From Spirosoma luteum DSM 19990 (GTDB lineage: Bacteria; Bacteroidota; Bacteroidia; Cytophagales; Spirosomataceae): a stretch of 64,000 nt of DNA. The stretch is taken from NCBI RefSeq assembly GCF_000374065.1, contig NZ_KB893313.1, positions 130,426 through 194,425 of the forward strand, in the 5' to 3' direction. The notes under the pieces are model-generated. The model had not been told where the DNA came from. It saw nothing but the letters and a program-made list of their open reading frames with translations, and searched no databases. A program made the position numbers and the translations under genes. Shown piece after piece: positions 52,799-61,320 of this stretch (its first letter is position 1; each line of letters opens with the position of its first letter).

Positions 52799-54331
52799 TT
52801 ACGCTACGGGAGCGGCCGTCAGCACCGTATCCAGACCCCACTGTTTCATTACATCGTTCGTAAACAGTTTCAGCACGTTTTCGTCCTGTATCAGCGTGTT
52901 CCGGGCCTTTATCCAGGCGTCTACGCGTGCGTCCGAATACATATGCCGCAGCCGGGATTTCGTCAGATGGAGCATTTTGCCCCAGTGGAAGGCAAAGGGA
53001 ATATCGGCGGCTTCCAGGGCATCCCAGAAAGCATTACAGCACTTAATCGTTCGGTCAGAGAAAATACCGTCCAACTCCACCACGCAGGTCCTGGCAAACC
53101 GGGTGAACCCCAGCGTTGCATCGGTTCCTTTCACGTACCGAAAAGCGAATAACCCCGTAAATGGCCCCTCCGTTTCGTTCATTGCCAGTAACAACGAAAT
53201 AACCTCGGGCACCCTATCGGCCGGAACGGCCACGGCCGCACTCAGTACTTTGCCGTGGAAAGCAGTACTGGAAAAAATTTCGCCGTGTACGCCCCAGACC
53301 GCTTCAAAAGGGGGGTACTGTTGGTTGGTCAGCGCATTGACAACCTGCGGAACAAGGCCCGGCAGTACCTGTGTCAGCTTCCCGATAAAGGTTGGTGCAT
53401 CATCGCCGGGGGCCACTCCCACCGGCCCGATGGACGGGGGCGTATAGGCATCGGTATACGGTCGTTTGTACATCGTTGTCACGTAAGCGCCATTGTCGAG
53501 GTCGTATGGGTTGATAACCACCTGAAAATGATACGGGTCTTCCTGGGTGTAGGGCAGCGGCAACCCGGCAAAATCGAGCGTTTTCATACTTGCCTCCAGC
53601 ACGGCATCAATGGGCATCCGTCGCCGGTAGGTTTCGTAGAGGAAAAGCGGAACGGTTTCGAGCATGACCCCGTGAATAAAGCCAAAGCTGCCAAAACTCA
53701 CCAGCGCAGCCTTGAACAACTCATCGTCGCGAACGGGTTCGGCACCGAGTATCTGGAGGAAGAGATCCGAAACGACCGGATACGATTTCCGTTCGAGCCA
53801 TACGTGCCGGGTTGGGCTCACAATAAGGTGGATACCCACCACGAATTCGGGGATAGCCCCAACCTTATAGGCAGAGCCGTGCGTGCCCGTCGACAGGGCG
53901 CCGGCGATGGTTTGGCCGTTGCTGGCACCCGACGTCATCAGGGACCGCTTTCGCTTGCGGAGCCGGTCGCTCAGTTCCTGAACCGACACGCCACACTGCG
54001 AAAAATACAGATCGTCGGCCGTTTTGGCGTAGGCGGGGTGGACACTGCCGGGCGTAATTTTCAGGGTAATATTCAGGGGTTTGGTATTCAGCATAATACC
54101 GTCGGTGGCGGTAATACCGGTAAACGACCATTCCCCCCCGACGACCCGCAGGCGCAGGTTCTGCTGAATTGCATCCCGCAGGAGTTGCTGAATACCCAGC
54201 GTAGTGGCGTTATAGTCGTCCACTACACTGCCCGTATCATCATTGGCAAGGTCGTAAAAGTTAGCAATGGTCTGCACAAAGGTTTCGTGCCGGGGCGACC
54301 ATTTTTTTTGGTTGGTAGGATGGATAATCAT
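52799..54331 (-). CDS. FAD-binding D-arabinono-1,4-lactone oxidase-like protein
   Basis: A 510-residue flavoprotein of the VAO family. The N-terminal FAD domain has RVVGGEWSFTGITATDGIML near 65 and TSGASNGQTIAGALSTGTHGSA near 135 (the typical AxTHG flavin site). The C-terminal half is an ALO-like cap and substrate domain with HWGKMLHLTKSRLRHMY near 465. Relatives oxidise aldonolactones such as arabinono- or gulono-lactone to ascorbate analogues, or alditols. No signal peptide. The 3' end lies only 26 bases from the convergent GH16 stop. Confidence 0.85.
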   Translation of the reverse strand: MIIHPTNQKKWSPRHETFVQTIANFYDLANDDTGSVVDDYNATTLGIQQLLRDAIQQNLRLRVVGGEWSFTGITATDGIMLNTKPLNITLKITPGSVHPAYAKTADDLYFSQCGVSVQELSDRLRKRKRSLMTSGASNGQTIAGALSTGTHGSAYKVGAIPEFVVGIHLIVSPTRHVWLERKSYPVVSDLFLQILGAEPVRDDELFKAALVSFGSFGFIHGVMLETVPLFLYETYRRRMPIDAVLEASMKTLDFAGLPLPYTQEDPYHFQVVINPYDLDNGAYVTTMYKRPYTDAYTPPSIGPVGVAPGDDAPTFIGKLTQVLPGLVPQVVNALTNQQYPPFEAVWGVHGEIFSSTAFHGKVLSAAVAVPADRVPEVISLLLAMNETEGPFTGLFAFRYVKGTDATLGFTRFARTCVVELDGIFSDRTIKCCNAFWDALEAADIPFAFHWGKMLHLTKSRLRHMYSDARVDAWIKARNTLIQDENVLKLFTNDVMKQWGLDTVLTAAPVA

Positions 54332-54435
54332 GGTCGAAAAAGAGAGGAAGGGTGATGGCTATCAGGCGAAAAGAATCCAGCGTTGATCAGCGGTGTAATG
54401 GTCTTTTGTGCTGCCTCTTTTCGCTTACGGCTGTG

Positions 54436-54771
54436 CTACAGTTCGCCCTCGCGGGGGCATGGTTTCGGGCATTTCCACTCAATCCGAACGGGACTCCAGA
54501 TGCCCAGCGTAGCCACGGTAAGGAATGAATAGCCGAAATTATTGGTAACCCGCACTTCATCCAGGCTTTTCAGCTTGAGCGAATCACAATTGGTGGCCAC
54601 CACATTTTGCTGAACAAGCCCCCAGAAGAAGGAGTGAGCCGTCCGCTTCTGGTAGCCCGTTGAGGGATCGAATGCCGATGTTGTTATCCGGTAGTGATAA
54701 CAGCTTTGCATCGTGCAAAAAATAAGCAGCAAACAAGCTTTACGGATAGCGGAGGGAGCGTGTAGGGTCAT
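54436..54771 (-). CDS. Bor-like small lipoprotein
   Basis: 111 residues. A lipoprotein signal ends near the Cys of CTMQSCYHYR (about 24). The rest has THSFFWGLVQ-like AHSFFWGLVQQNVVAT and a C-terminal SFLTVATLGIWSP with Cys residues in KCPKPCP. The layout (short lipoprotein, FFWGL, hydrophobic TLGIW segment) resembles the Bor/Iss lipoprotein family. Function unknown; Bor of lambda confers serum resistance. It is divergent from the second VPS10 gene. Confidence 0.65.
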   Translation of the reverse strand: MTLHAPSAIRKACLLLIFCTMQSCYHYRITTSAFDPSTGYQKRTAHSFFWGLVQQNVVATNCDSLKLKSLDEVRVTNNFGYSFLTVATLGIWSPVRIEWKCPKPCPREGEL

Positions 54772-54939
54772 GATTGATGCGTTTACGTACCTAAAGTATC
54801 AGAAACACAACCCGTTTTGTCCGTTGATTGAGGGAACGGCCGGATACGCTTATTTAGCGGTCAATGACCGTTCGGCCCGGCTGGCAATAGCCTCTATTTC
54901 CACTATCTTAGCTCGCTGTACTGCAACAAACGCCCTCTT

Positions 54940-57900
54940 ATGCGAAACGTCCTACTTCTTCTTTGCGCTATCATATTCACCGGCCCTCTCCTGGCACAGA
55001 AACCCAGATCAGTCAAAGCAACAATCGTATCAGCGGTATCCGTGCCGGATTCCACGCCCAACAAAGACCCTTACTTCAAACCCGTCCGCTGGCGGAATAT
55101 TGGCCCGTATCGGGGCGGGCGTTCCGTGGCCGGGACGGGCGTTACCAGCAACCCGCAACTGTACTACATGGGTACCGTGGGCGGGGGCGTCTGGAAAACC
55201 GATGATGCCGGTATGACCTGGAAAAACGTGTCCGGCGACCAACTAAAAACGTCCTCCGTGGGTGCCATTGGCGTATGCGAGTCCGACCCGGCGGTGGTGT
55301 ACGTGGGCATGGGCGAACACGCCCCCCGTGGGGTGATGTCCTCCTACGGCGACGGGGTCTACAAATCGACTGATGCGGGTAAAACCTGGAAACACCTGGG
55401 CCTTGATCTCACCCGGCACATTGCCGCCATCCGGGTACACCCCCAAAACCCGGATATAGTCTACGTAGCCGGTCAGGGTGCCCTGCACGGTGCCACCCCC
55501 GACCGGGGTATTTACAAAACCATTGACGGTGGCAAGACCTGGAAGAAGGTGCTGTTTGTGGATAATAATACGGGCTGTAACGACCTGAGTATGGACATGA
55601 CAAACCCACGTATTCTGTACGCGTCCATGTGGGACTACCGGCGGTTGCCCTGGCAGGTGCAGAGTGGCGGCAGTGGCAGCGGCCTGTACAAATCCACCGA
55701 CGCGGGCGAGACCTGGACCAAGCTGGAAAAAGGGTTACCCAAAGAACTGGGCAAGATGGGTATCTCGGTGTCCAAAGCCAATCCCAGCCGCGTATTCGCC
55801 GTCATCGAGTCCGACTCCAAAGCCGACAAGGGGGGCGTTTTTCTCTCCGATGATGCCGGTAAAAGCTGGAGCCGGGTTAGCAAAGACCACCGCACTATTC
55901 AGCGGGCCTGGTACTACATCGAAATCTTCGCCGACCCGGTGGATGAGAACACGGTCTATGTCCTGAACACGTCCGTCCTGAAATCCATCGACGGCGGTAA
56001 GACATTTAGTCCGGTAACGGGGTCGCACGGGGATCATCACCACCTGTGGATTAATCCCAGCAACAACAAAAACCTGCTGCTGAACAACGACGGGGGCGCG
56101 GCCATTACCTTCAACGGGGGTAAGTCGTGGTCGTCGGAAAACAACCAGCCCACAGCGCAGTTCTACCGCGTCAACGCCGATAACCGCTTTCCATACAACG
56201 TTTACGGCGGTCAGCAGGACAATACGTCGGTGATGATTGCCAGTCGCACCACCACCGGCAGCGGCATTACGGAAAAAGACTGGACACCCTCGGCGGGGGG
56301 CGAAAGTGCGTTTCTGGCCTTCAACCCCGACGACCCACGCTATGTGATGGGCGGCAGCTATCAGGGCACCATTGAAGTACTCGACCAGCAGACGCACGAA
56401 GGGAAAGGCATTATGGTGTCGCCGATCCAGTATCAGGCATTGCAGGCCAAAACGATGAAATACCGATTTAACTGGAATGCCCCCATCATCTGGTCGAAAC
56501 ACGAGCCGGATGCATTTTATCACGCCGGCAACCGACTGTTCAAAACCACGAATCTGGGCAAAAGCTGGTCCATCGCGTCGCCCGACCTGACCCGCCATGA
56601 CTCCACCAAACTAGGCTGGGGTGGGGCACCCTACACCAACGAAGGGGCGGGCGGGGAAAACTACGCCACCATTGCCTACGTGCTGGAATCGCCCGCCGAA
56701 AAGGGAGTTATCTGGACCGGCAGCGACGACGGACTCGTGTACCTCACCCGCGACGGGGGCTCCACCTGGACCAACGTAACGCCGAAGGGGCTGGAGGAAA
56801 CGCTCATTAACTGCATTGAGGTATCCCCCCACGACAAAGCTACGGCCTACATCGCCACCACCCGCTACAAGTTCAACGACTTCGCCCCGGCCATCTACAA
56901 AACCACCGACTACGGCAAGACCTGGGCTAAACTCGTCAATGGCATTCCCTACGGTGCCTTTACCCGGACCGTTCGCGAAGACCCGGCCCGCAAAGGGCTG
57001 CTGTACGCGGGTACCGAAACCGGCCTGTATATTTCCTACAACGACGGGGCCAACTGGCGACCCTGGCAACTCAATATGCCCGTCAGCCCCATCAACGACC
57101 TGAAGGTGCACCAGGGCGACTTGCTGGCGGCTACCGGCGGACGCTCGTTCTGGATTTTGGACGACCTCGCTCCCATCCGGCAGTACGATGCCAAAGCCAG
57201 CAAAGACAGTATGCTGGTCTACAAACCCGAAGATGCCTACCGCGTGTCGGGGAGCAGTGCGCTGGATAAAGTGGAGGAAGAAGAGGATGATGAAGATGCG
57301 GGCAGCAGCCCCGGCCGGAGCGGCTTTGCCGGTGTGAACCCCTCGACGGGTGTGGTGGTCTACTACCAGCTACCCGCCAAAGTGGATACCAGCCAGACCC
57401 TGACGATGGCTATTCTGTCGGAGCAGGGAACGGTGATTCGGACGCTGAGCAGCAAAAAAGACAAGAAGTTTGTGAAGTTTCCCGGTGGACCGTCGGCAGA
57501 ACCTACGCTGACCATGCGCCCCGGCCTGAACCGCTTCGTGTGGGACATGCGCACCGAAACCCTACCCGCCATCGAGAAGGTGTTTATCGAAGGCAATTAC
57601 GCGGGCCGCAAAGTAGCCCCCGGCCCCTACAAAGCGGCCCTGAAACTGGGTAAACAAACCAAGACGGTGTCCTTCACCATCCTGCCCGACCCACGCATCA
57701 AAGCCACCGACGCGGACTACGCCGAGCAGCAAAAAACGCTGGTGGGCGTTGAAGAAGGCGTGAAAGAGATTCACCAGGGGGTAAATCGGATGCGGAAAGC
57801 ACAGAAGCAAATTAACGACCTGGTCAACCTCATCGACGACAAACCCAGCCTGAAAGCCGTAGCGGACTCCGGCCGGGCGGTGAGCAAGCGCATCAAGTTG

Positions 57901-58197
57901 TGGGAAGAGAAAGTGATTCAGCCCAAATCCGAATCCAACGATGACGTTATCAACTTCGAGAATAAGCTGAGTGCTGATTACATCTTCCTCAAGGGCGAAA
58001 TGGACACGAATATTCCTTACGTAACGGCGGGTCAAAAGGAACGCCTGTCGGAGTTGAACGCTATCTGGCAACCCCTGAAAACCCAGATGGAAACGCTCAT
58101 CCAGAACGACATCGCCCGCTTCAACACCCAATGCCGCCAGGCCCAACTGGAAAAAATCACCCTACCCGACGTAGCGGTTTCCGCACCGAAGCCGTGA
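54940..58197 (+). CDS. Exported VPS10/sortilin-like BNR-repeat protein (copy 2)
   Basis: A 1085-residue paralogue of the protein at 32997-35999. Signal peptide about 1-19 (CAIIFTGPLLAQ). The opening RWRNIGPYRGGRSVAGTGVTSNPQ-type stretch and many Asp-box repeats (KSTDAGKTWKHLG, KTIDGGKTWKKV, KTTDYGKTWAKL) build beta-propellers to about residue 770. An acidic linker (EEEDDEDAGSSPG, near 785) is followed by an Ig-like module (FVWDMRTE near 870) and a helical C-terminus. Called glycosyl hydrolase in many annotations without catalytic evidence. Monocistronic. Confidence 0.87.
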   Translation: MRNVLLLLCAIIFTGPLLAQKPRSVKATIVSAVSVPDSTPNKDPYFKPVRWRNIGPYRGGRSVAGTGVTSNPQLYYMGTVGGGVWKTDDAGMTWKNVSGDQLKTSSVGAIGVCESDPAVVYVGMGEHAPRGVMSSYGDGVYKSTDAGKTWKHLGLDLTRHIAAIRVHPQNPDIVYVAGQGALHGATPDRGIYKTIDGGKTWKKVLFVDNNTGCNDLSMDMTNPRILYASMWDYRRLPWQVQSGGSGSGLYKSTDAGETWTKLEKGLPKELGKMGISVSKANPSRVFAVIESDSKADKGGVFLSDDAGKSWSRVSKDHRTIQRAWYYIEIFADPVDENTVYVLNTSVLKSIDGGKTFSPVTGSHGDHHHLWINPSNNKNLLLNNDGGAAITFNGGKSWSSENNQPTAQFYRVNADNRFPYNVYGGQQDNTSVMIASRTTTGSGITEKDWTPSAGGESAFLAFNPDDPRYVMGGSYQGTIEVLDQQTHEGKGIMVSPIQYQALQAKTMKYRFNWNAPIIWSKHEPDAFYHAGNRLFKTTNLGKSWSIASPDLTRHDSTKLGWGGAPYTNEGAGGENYATIAYVLESPAEKGVIWTGSDDGLVYLTRDGGSTWTNVTPKGLEETLINCIEVSPHDKATAYIATTRYKFNDFAPAIYKTTDYGKTWAKLVNGIPYGAFTRTVREDPARKGLLYAGTETGLYISYNDGANWRPWQLNMPVSPINDLKVHQGDLLAATGGRSFWILDDLAPIRQYDAKASKDSMLVYKPEDAYRVSGSSALDKVEEEEDDEDAGSSPGRSGFAGVNPSTGVVVYYQLPAKVDTSQTLTMAILSEQGTVIRTLSSKKDKKFVKFPGGPSAEPTLTMRPGLNRFVWDMRTETLPAIEKVFIEGNYAGRKVAPGPYKAALKLGKQTKTVSFTILPDPRIKATDADYAEQQKTLVGVEEGVKEIHQGVNRMRKAQKQINDLVNLIDDKPSLKAVADSGRAVSKRIKLWEEKVIQPKSESNDDVINFENKLSADYIFLKGEMDTNIPYVTAGQKERLSELNAIWQPLKTQMETLIQNDIARFNTQCRQAQLEKITLPDVAVSAPKP

Positions 58198-58800
58198 CGA
58201 TGGAGAATTTGATGATTAGTATTTTGTCGTGTCTAATTATTCTATGAGCGTGTAAATAGCAACTCACTATTGAGCTAAAAACTAAAATAGAAGTAGTGAT
58301 TTGGAACACCGCGGAATTAGAAGCGGCTTAAAAAGCAACAGGAAGCAGTTCCGAGAAGTTGCGCACTTTTAACTGTTACGGAGTTAATCAGCAACTGGCG
58401 ACAGATGGTACCTATCGCGGGGCAGGTTTGCAGAACTTGCATTTTTTTGTATCCGGCGACAATTGACACGCCACAGATTAGTATAGTAAACCAGTAAGGC
58501 GGGCATCCGGCGACACAGGAAGCAGTTGTAGGAGAAATAACGGCCCACCGTAGCCGTCTGACTGGGAATGCCCATGCTAAATGGAGGTAACGAGGATTTG
58601 TAGGAGAGCCCACGGGCGGCCCCATTGTCACAGTGCCACTGCCCGGTGGGAACCGACGGGCAGTGGCGCTGACAAATACAGTGGTAACACAACAGGAGAA
58701 TTTGAGCGTAGCACGGCACAGGCCGCCTTGTCCAAAATTACCGGACTGATTCCTGTTTCTCATCAAACGTTACAAAACCCCTGAACGACGAAGTAACGGT
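58198..58800. other. 603-base non-coding region with direct repeats and a large hairpin
   Basis: No gene is supported; open frames of up to 149 codons on the minus strand show no family features. Two words recur: ATCCGGCGACA (58451-58461 and 58505-58515) and CAGGAAGCAGTT (58339-58350 and 58516-58527). In the second location they are adjacent. A large hairpin lies at 58626-58676. Confidence 0.5.
58626..58676. repeat. Large hairpin in the 58.2-58.8 kb gap
   Basis: CAGTGCCACTGCCCG (58631-58645) pairs with CGGGCAGTGGCGCTG (58657-58671) at 14 of 15 positions, 11-base loop, extendable outward with a small bulge. There is no T-run. Confidence 0.7.
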
Positions 58801-60906
58801 TTACGGCAACGCAAACGCCACGTACCGATCCCCCGACTTGGTTTTGAGTTTGCCACCCCCGCACGCAATTACCACGTATTGCCTGCCATTGACGGCGTAG
58901 GTACTTGGCGAAGCATACCCGGCGGCAGGGAGTTTGGCGCGCCAGAGTTCACGGCCCGTTTTTCGGTCGAAAGCTCGAATCAGTTCGTCGCGGGAGGAAG
59001 CGATGAAGAGCAAACCGCCCGCCGTGACGGCCGGGGCACCGTAGTTGTCGGTGCCCGTCGGGGGCAGACCCTTAGCCACCAGTTCGGGGTACTCGCCCAG
59101 CGGGACCTGCCAACGGTGTTCGCCCGTATTCATATCGATGGCCGTCAGCGTGCCCCAGGGTGGGCGGCTGACGGGGTACCCGGCCCGATCATACCAGCGG
59201 GTAAACCCGGTGTGGTGGTAGGGCGCGGTGTTCAGGCTCGCCTTGCTGGCGACGGATGTTGTTTTGCCGAACAGAAAGTCCACAATGGCCTTACGCTCGG
59301 CTTCCTTCAGGTGAGTGAATGCTGGCATCATGCCCTGGCCTTTGGCCAGAACCTGGGCCACGGACGTCTCGTTGCGTTTTTTGGAAATGCCCATCAGGGC
59401 CGGATAGCTACCGTCGTGACTGCCTTCGCGATTTTGGCCGTGGCAGGCAGCACAGTGGGTTTGATAGAGTTGGCTACCGGTGCGGTCAACGGCCCTGGCT
59501 GACAACGAACCGGCCTGGGCCGGAACCAGCGCCATGGTGACCGGAATCTGCTTGGCCGGAACGTACATGATACCGGCTTCATCCACCGCTGCCCCGCCCC
59601 ACTGCGCCCCACCATCGGTGCCGGGAAAAAACACTGTACGGTTGGGGCTCAATGGAAGGGGAATAAACTGCTTACCCGATTGCCAGCGCCGGAGCTGGGC
59701 CAGCACCGTGTCGCGGTCGGTTACAAAGTCGTTAATATCGTTTTCCGAAAACGATTGCCGGGTAAACGGCGCGGGTTTGAGAGGAATCGGCTGGGTGGGC
59801 CAGGCTTTTTCCCCGGGAACGGTGGAAGCAGGCATGGGTCGTTCCTCAATCGGAAACAGGGGTTTGCCCGTGACCCGGTCGAAGACAAACAGGAACCCTT
59901 GTTTGGATAACACCGAAACGGCATCCACCTTTTTGCCGCCATGAACGACAGTGAATAGATTAGGCGGAGCCGGAATATCGCGGTCCCAGATGTCGTGGTG
60001 GATTGTTTGAAAATGCCAGCGTCGCTTGCCCGTGGCCGCGTCGAGGGCTATCAGGCTGTTGCCGAACAGGTTCTTGCCGGGCCGGGTGCTGCCGTATAAA
60101 TCGAAGGCCGCTGTCCCGGTGGGCACATACACGATGCCACGCTGCCGGTCGATGGCCATCCCCATCCAGTTGTTGGCTCCCCCGAAGTTGCGGTAGCCGT
60201 CTTTGGGCCAGGTGTCGGCACCGTACTCGCCGGGGTGGGGAATGGTGTGGAACGTCCAGACGAGCCGCCCCGTGTGCAGGTCATAAGCGCGCACGTCGCC
60301 GGGCAGGGCAGGCGCGACCTCCGACACCCGGTGACCCATGATGAGCAGATTTTTATATATTACGCCCGGCGTGTTGCTCACTACGTACTCGTCGGCTCCG
60401 GGGCGGGCGAGGCCCTCTTTTAAATTAATCTTTCCCCCTTTCCCAAAACTGGCCACCGGTTTACCCGTTCGGGCGTCGAGGGCGTAGAGCAGCGAGCCGT
60501 AGGCGAAGAAAATCCGGGCTTGCCGCCCGTCGGTCCAGTACGTAACGCCCCGGCTATTCATGGCGAAGGTATCGTCGGTGAAGGCTGTTTTCCAAAGTTC
60601 CCTGCCCGTAGCAGCGTCGAGCGCAAAGGCCTGCGACCCCGCCGAAACCCCGTACAGCACGCCGTCGATGATGAGCGGATTGCACTGAATCTGGGTGTTG
60701 TTCTTGAGCGTATCGACTCCACCCGACGCATATTCCCAGGCGACCTGCAAGCCCGCCACGTTGCCAGGATTTAGCTGGGTGAGCGGGGAAAAGTGGTTGC
60801 GATCTGGCCCGCCGTTGTATTCGGCCCAGTCGGTAGTGGAGGGTTTATCAGTCAGGCTGAGCAGGCCAACGGTCAGGAGTAAGGCTGAGAAGGAGAACCG
60901 TTTCAT
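58801..60906 (-). CDS. PQQ-dependent dehydrogenase with internal cytochrome c domain
   Basis: 701 residues from the ATG at 60904-60906 (MKRFSFSALLLTVGLLS, signal peptide). The longer frame would add 36 residues before that signal. N-terminal WAEYNGGPDRNHFSPLTQLNP and repeated AxDAxTGxxxW motifs (FALDAATGRELWKT, ALDAATGKRRWHF) form the quinoprotein propeller. A c-type cytochrome domain with heme motif HCAACHGQ and a later Met (GMMPAFTHL) is inserted about two thirds along, after which the propeller resumes (FDRKTGRELWRAKL). Periplasmic membrane-bound type: oxidises a sugar or alcohol and passes electrons to the heme. Substrate unknown. Confidence 0.9.
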   Translation of the reverse strand: MKRFSFSALLLTVGLLSLTDKPSTTDWAEYNGGPDRNHFSPLTQLNPGNVAGLQVAWEYASGGVDTLKNNTQIQCNPLIIDGVLYGVSAGSQAFALDAATGRELWKTAFTDDTFAMNSRGVTYWTDGRQARIFFAYGSLLYALDARTGKPVASFGKGGKINLKEGLARPGADEYVVSNTPGVIYKNLLIMGHRVSEVAPALPGDVRAYDLHTGRLVWTFHTIPHPGEYGADTWPKDGYRNFGGANNWMGMAIDRQRGIVYVPTGTAAFDLYGSTRPGKNLFGNSLIALDAATGKRRWHFQTIHHDIWDRDIPAPPNLFTVVHGGKKVDAVSVLSKQGFLFVFDRVTGKPLFPIEERPMPASTVPGEKAWPTQPIPLKPAPFTRQSFSENDINDFVTDRDTVLAQLRRWQSGKQFIPLPLSPNRTVFFPGTDGGAQWGGAAVDEAGIMYVPAKQIPVTMALVPAQAGSLSARAVDRTGSQLYQTHCAACHGQNREGSHDGSYPALMGISKKRNETSVAQVLAKGQGMMPAFTHLKEAERKAIVDFLFGKTTSVASKASLNTAPYHHTGFTRWYDRAGYPVSRPPWGTLTAIDMNTGEHRWQVPLGEYPELVAKGLPPTGTDNYGAPAVTAGGLLFIASSRDELIRAFDRKTGRELWRAKLPAAGYASPSTYAVNGRQYVVIACGGGKLKTKSGDRYVAFALP

Positions 60907-61320
60907 AAGTAGGTTTAGGGGAATGTACAAATAAACATAAAGTTGCCTAAAGTTGCAGTGACCTGTCGGCTTATGTGGCTCAGGGACACTAAAAGCCTGG
61001 CGGGTATATGCCACCAGGCTATCGGCGTTACCTTGTTACCTTTCAATGCCCTGCACTACCTCCCTTTTTCCCGGTAAACCCCACTTGTTTTAAGACTCGC
61101 CGTTCATTGTATCGAGGCCAAAATCCAGGAAGCTCAGGTCTGACTTGAGCCGGAAGGCAAACGTGCCTTAGTGGGCTGCTTCATTTAAACAAACAGGGCG
61201 ATCCCCTCATGAAGCTACCTGGTGCGCTGCGTAGCATTTTCTCGGGTCACAACCATCGTTGTTAACGCCCCCTCCTCTCCTCCTTCAATCGAGACCGTTA
61301 TCGTCCAAACTCGACCAGTC
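60907..61320. other. 414-base gap with a possible gene remnant
   Basis: No intact gene. On the minus strand a 26-codon stretch ending at a TAA at 61090-61092 reads GTFAFRLKSDLSFLDFGLD, which looks protein-like, but a stop lies immediately upstream. A 7-bp hairpin AGCCTGG/CCAGGCT (60994-61020) is also present. Confidence 0.35.

Noticed and set aside
53255..54355. Long open frame of 366 codons on the plus strand
   Set aside because: It is antisense to the lactone-oxidase gene, whose frame has clear FAD motifs; the plus-strand translation shows no family features.
58317..58766. Open frame of 149 codons on the minus strand in a non-coding gap
   Set aside because: The translation is rich in Cys, Arg and Pro with no domain; it lies over a hairpin and direct repeats that better explain the stretch.
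61090..61170. Protein-like 26-codon stretch GTFAFRLKSDLSFLDFGLD
   Set aside because: A stop immediately precedes it and no further pieces were found, so it is noted in the gap entry but not called as a gene.
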